From the NCBI RefSeq assembly GCF_001458115.1, contig NZ_CZRP01000009.1, forward strand, positions 124,001 to 188,000: 64,000 bases of DNA. Reading direction: 5' to 3'. This DNA comes from Gracilibacillus massiliensis. Lineage in GTDB: Bacteria > Bacillota > Bacilli > Bacillales > Amphibacillaceae. Made by a program: the position numbers and the translations under genes. Under the pieces are notes generated by a model. It saw only the letters and a program-made list of their open reading frames with translations, made no database searches and was not told the origin of the DNA. Within the stretch, counting starts at the first letter, position 1, and each line of letters begins with the position of its first letter. Positions 63,192 to 64,000 of the stretch are shown piece after piece.

Positions 63192-64000
63192 TTATTCAAC
63201 CGGATAGTACTCGTTCACGTTATCCTTTGTAACCACTGTGATTCCTGTATCCATATACCGTGGCAAATTGGTTTCACCTTCTAGCTCACCTGCTAAATCA
63301 TGTTGCAAATGAAACAAAAACTGCAACGACCAATATCCCATTTTCCATGTACCCTGAGCCATTGTCGCTGAGATAACACCTTCATCAATCATATCCAATG
63401 TACCTTTATCAGTATCAAAACTAATGATATGTAAATCCCCTTTTTTTTGCAAGTCTAGAACAGCCTTACCAACTCCGACTCCACCATTTGCTTCTGAGGC
63501 AAAAATACCTTTAATATTAGGATGTTCTCGGATTAATTCTTCAGATACTTCTTTCGATATCATTTGATCGCCTCGACCATCTTTGATATCTACTACCGTC
63601 ATCTCTGGATAATCATTTTCGATTGTTTCACGAAAGCCTTGTGTACGTTCCTGATGATTTAATTGGTTTGGATGTGTTACCACGCCTACTTCACCAGTTT
63701 CATTTAATAACTCTGCCATTTTATGTGCCGCTGTAACACCTGCATAATGGTTATTCGTACCTAAGAAAGCATATGCTTTGCTATCTGGGGCATCTGCATC
63801 GAACATGACGATCGGGATACCCGAATCAACTGCTTTATTTATAACCGGATTCAAAGCTTCTGGATCCATGGTTGAAACAGCAATTCCTGAAGGATTTTTA
63901 GCAATTACTTGTTCTAACACCGTGATCTCTTCATTAACATCGTACTGAGTAGCACCTCGGTATTCCACTGAGACATTTAACGATTCTGCTGCATCTTCAA
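63192..64000 (-). CDS. Periplasmic-type sugar-binding protein, 5' end outside window (XylFII-like)
   Basis: The frame runs through base 64000 with no start inside the window, so the N-terminus and any signal peptide are missing. The visible 269 residues show the ribose/galactose-binding fold: SGIAVSTMDPEALNPVINKA, IPIVMFDADAPDSKAYAFLG, NIKGIFASEANGGVGVG and IISFDTDKGTLDMID. No transporter genes lie next to it; a kinase does. It probably acts as the sugar sensor partner of that kinase, as XylFII does with LytS. Confidence 0.88.
   Translation of the reverse strand, partial: EDAAESLNVSVEYRGATQYDVNEEITVLEQVIAKNPSGIAVSTMDPEALNPVINKAVDSGIPIVMFDADAPDSKAYAFLGTNNHYAGVTAAHKMAELLNETGEVGVVTHPNQLNHQERTQGFRETIENDYPEMTVVDIKDGRGDQMISKEVSEELIREHPNIKGIFASEANGGVGVGKAVLDLQKKGDLHIISFDTDKGTLDMIDEGVISATMAQGTWKMGYWSLQFLFHLQHDLAGELEGETNLPRYMDTGITVVTKDNVNEYYPVE

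Noticed and set aside
1..64000. tRNA or rRNA genes
   Set aside because: I saw no cloverleaf with a G-T-T-C-x-A-x-x-C block or rRNA sequence; a dedicated scan was not possible.

Overview
The window is low-GC DNA with A+G-rich ribosome binding sites and Bacillaceae-type gene content: des-desK-desR, YpjP, YfkAB, an MtlR-like PRD regulator, an S-box SAM riboswitch and a GlnR/TnrA box. Several proteins are notably acidic. This suggests a Bacillaceae member, possibly a moderately halophilic genus such as Gracilibacillus, Oceanobacillus or Virgibacillus; the genus is a guess.

Bases 1-23140 (minus strand) form one long Tad/Flp pilus locus. In transcription order it holds a 30-residue membrane peptide, TadZ, TadA, TadB, TadC, a Flp pilin (18659-18829), a TadE-like pseudopilin, a large TadG-like protein, a tandem family of related lipoproteins (three intact, one frameshifted, one fragment), a second TadE-like protein and a prepilin peptidase. 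A signalling block follows: a DUF6382-like/FHA protein, two PP2C phosphatases, a beta-propeller lipoprotein, a Ser/Thr kinase with an outer TPR domain and a membrane protein with five T-x-L-L motifs. The last gene is a giant surface protein of Ig-like repeats that runs off the window.

23.5-40.7 kb is core metabolism and transport: a 55-residue membrane protein, an AIM24-family protein, an ammonium transporter operon with a perfect GlnR/TnrA box, a fructose-type PTS and its PRD regulator, a CDGSH protein, metA, ypjP, a sulfone monooxygenase pair under a SAM riboswitch, an MBL hydrolase and an MFS exporter.

40.8-55.1 kb holds an IS110/IS1111-type element nested in a palindromic repeat, the cold-response des-desK-desR set, yfkAB, a persulfide dioxygenase/rhodanese fusion behind a CstR-like operator, a potassium channel, a paired chromate transporter, an ECF sigma/anti-sigma pair and an ABC-F ribosome-protection gene with a leader peptide and attenuator.

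55.2-64 kb is a xylose-type sugar ABC transporter with its own sensing system: a binding protein without permease partners, a LytS/YesM-like kinase and a YesN-like regulator. The arrangement resembles XylFII-LytS-YesN/XylFGH.

Four copies of a composite palindromic element (about 440 bp) are scattered through 32.8-59.8 kb. Each carries two inverted hairpin modules whose core stems differ between copies but stay self-complementary. This, the candidate guide RNA of the IS element, the TxLL/FHA/kinase circuit and the ABC-F attenuator are the observations most worth following up.
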